Shown one piece after another: positions 63,451-64,000 of a stretch of DNA of 64,000 nucleotides (within the stretch, counting starts at the first letter, position 1; each line of letters opens with the position of its first letter). The stretch lies in contig NZ_JOEI01000009.1 of the NCBI RefSeq assembly GCF_000718095.1, positions 186,001 through 250,000 on the forward strand. The letters are read 5' to 3'. The translations under genes and the position numbers were made by a program. Origin of the DNA: Streptomyces scopuliridis RB72 (GTDB lineage: Bacteria; Actinomycetota; Actinomycetes; Streptomycetales; Streptomycetaceae). Below the pieces are notes generated by a model. It worked only from the letters and a program-made list of their open reading frames with translations, ran no database searches and was not told the origin of the DNA.

Positions 63451-64000
63451 CGGCCCGGCCGTACGGTCACGTCATCGATCCGCGCGTCGCGCGGCAGGTC
63501 GAGCGCCGTGAGGATCGTCGTCGCCACGGACCCGGGGTCGATCCAGCGGGTGGCGTCGTACTCCTTGCCCTCCTGCTGGTGGACCTTGGCCTGCATGGGG
63601 CTCGCCGTACGGCCTGGGTAGACGGAGGTCACCCGCAGACCGCTCGCCCGCTCCTCCTCGCGCAGCGCGTCGGCGAGCGCCTTGAGGCCGTGCTTGGACG
63701 CGGCGTACGCGCCCCACTCGGCGTGGGCGCTGAGCCCGGCGCCCGAGTTGACGAAGATCACCTGGCCGTGGGAGACCCGGAGTTGGGGCAGCAGGAGCCG
63801 GGTCAGCTCGGCGGGCGCGATCAGGTTCACATTCAGCTGGTGGTGCCAGGTCTTCGGGGTCAGATCCCCGACCGGCCCCAGGTCGACGACGCCCGCGATG
63901 TGCAGCAGCGAGTCGAGCCGGTCCGGAAGCGACTGCTGGGCCAGCGCCCAGGAGAGCCGGTCCGGGCTGGCGAGGTCGCCGACGAGGGTACGGGCGCCGG
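63447..64000 (-). CDS. SDR family oxidoreductase, 5' part outside window
   Basis: This is the C-terminal roughly 184 residues of a short-chain dehydrogenase. The catalytic Tyr-x3-Lys lies in EWGAYAASKHGLKALADALR, and NSGAGLS holds the Ser region. The tail SVYPGRTASPMQAKVHQQEGKEYDATRWIDPGSVATTIL is complete. The start and NAD-binding TGxxxGxG lie beyond base 64000. The frame is open to the window end. Its stop overlaps the GTG of the next gene. The substrate is unknown. Confidence 0.9.
   Translation of the reverse strand, partial: GARTLVGDLASPDRLSWALAQQSLPDRLDSLLHIAGVVDLGPVGDLTPKTWHHQLNVNLIAPAELTRLLLPQLRVSHGQVIFVNSGAGLSAHAEWGAYAASKHGLKALADALREEERASGLRVTSVYPGRTASPMQAKVHQQEGKEYDATRWIDPGSVATTILTALDLPRDARIDDVTVRPGR

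Overview
The window is a high-GC actinobacterial chromosome segment, almost certainly Streptomyces. Third codon positions are very GC-rich, GTG and TTG starts are frequent, Tat signal peptides are common, and gene families typical of the genus are present (a cvn conservon, AccB/AccE, DUF6191, an LAL regulator, a phosphocholine-specific phospholipase C). The gene order from the conservon through accB, the branched-chain amino acid genes, gatCAB, an RmdB-like protein and ligA matches, from memory, the core region of S. coelicolor around SCO5490-SCO5545, with accessory genes interspersed. No rRNA, tRNA, CRISPR array or intact transposase was seen.

Layout. (1) 1-2.9 kb: a cvn conservon (cvnA partial, cvnB, cvnC) whose GTPase gene cvnD carries two internal deletions. 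(2) 2.97-4.8 kb: the acyl-CoA carboxylase pair accE and accB. (3) 4.9-14.9 kb: a carbohydrate and wall-degradation block with a family 8 polysaccharide lyase, a GH64 beta-1,3-glucanase, a small secreted M15-like protein, YceI, a Gly-rich membrane protein, a LacI regulator and a GH30 glycanase with a CBM13 domain. (4) 14.9-31.9 kb: amino acid metabolism, mostly on the minus strand: cimA, ilvE, leuB, the proline-degradation pair pruA/putB with its divergent PucR regulator, serA, ilvC, ilvN and ilvB. Candidate leader peptides with hairpins precede ilvB, cimA and ilvE. A purple acid phosphatase, a GNAT protein and a 43-residue protein lie between. (5) 31.9-38.6 kb: a GGDEF/degenerate-EAL membrane protein, a 2-hydroxyacid dehydrogenase, an aldo/keto reductase, a lipoprotein sugar dehydrogenase and a DUF6191 protein. 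(6) 38.6-53.7 kb: a large LAL regulator coupled to a 57-residue gene, a small membrane protein, an MMPL transporter with a GNAT protein, phospholipase C, an alpha/beta hydrolase with a divergent TetR gene and paired operators, a membrane Ser/Thr kinase, and a universal stress protein with an ArsB/SLC13-type permease. (7) 53.9-64 kb: gatCAB with an 80-residue gene between gatA and gatB, an intact GGDEF-EAL protein (RmdB type), ligA, a MetE-like enzyme and a truncated SDR.

How the genes work together. CimA, IlvBN, IlvC, LeuB and IlvE cover most steps to Ile, Val and Leu. SerA feeds serine and one-carbon supply, and PutB/PruA return proline to glutamate under the divergent PucR protein. AccB/AccE supply malonyl- or methylmalonyl-CoA for lipids and polyketides. 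The secreted enzymes of block 3 suggest degradation of beta-glucans and acidic polysaccharides, and a CebR-like operator between two of them suggests control by a LacI-family regulator. Two cyclic-di-GMP proteins, one apparently active in both domains and one with a ruined EAL site, flank the second half.

Limits. All identifications rest on reading the sequence and remembered family motifs, with no database search. Start codons were chosen from visible ribosome binding sites, overlaps and codon usage. Promoters and operators are predictions from pattern only.
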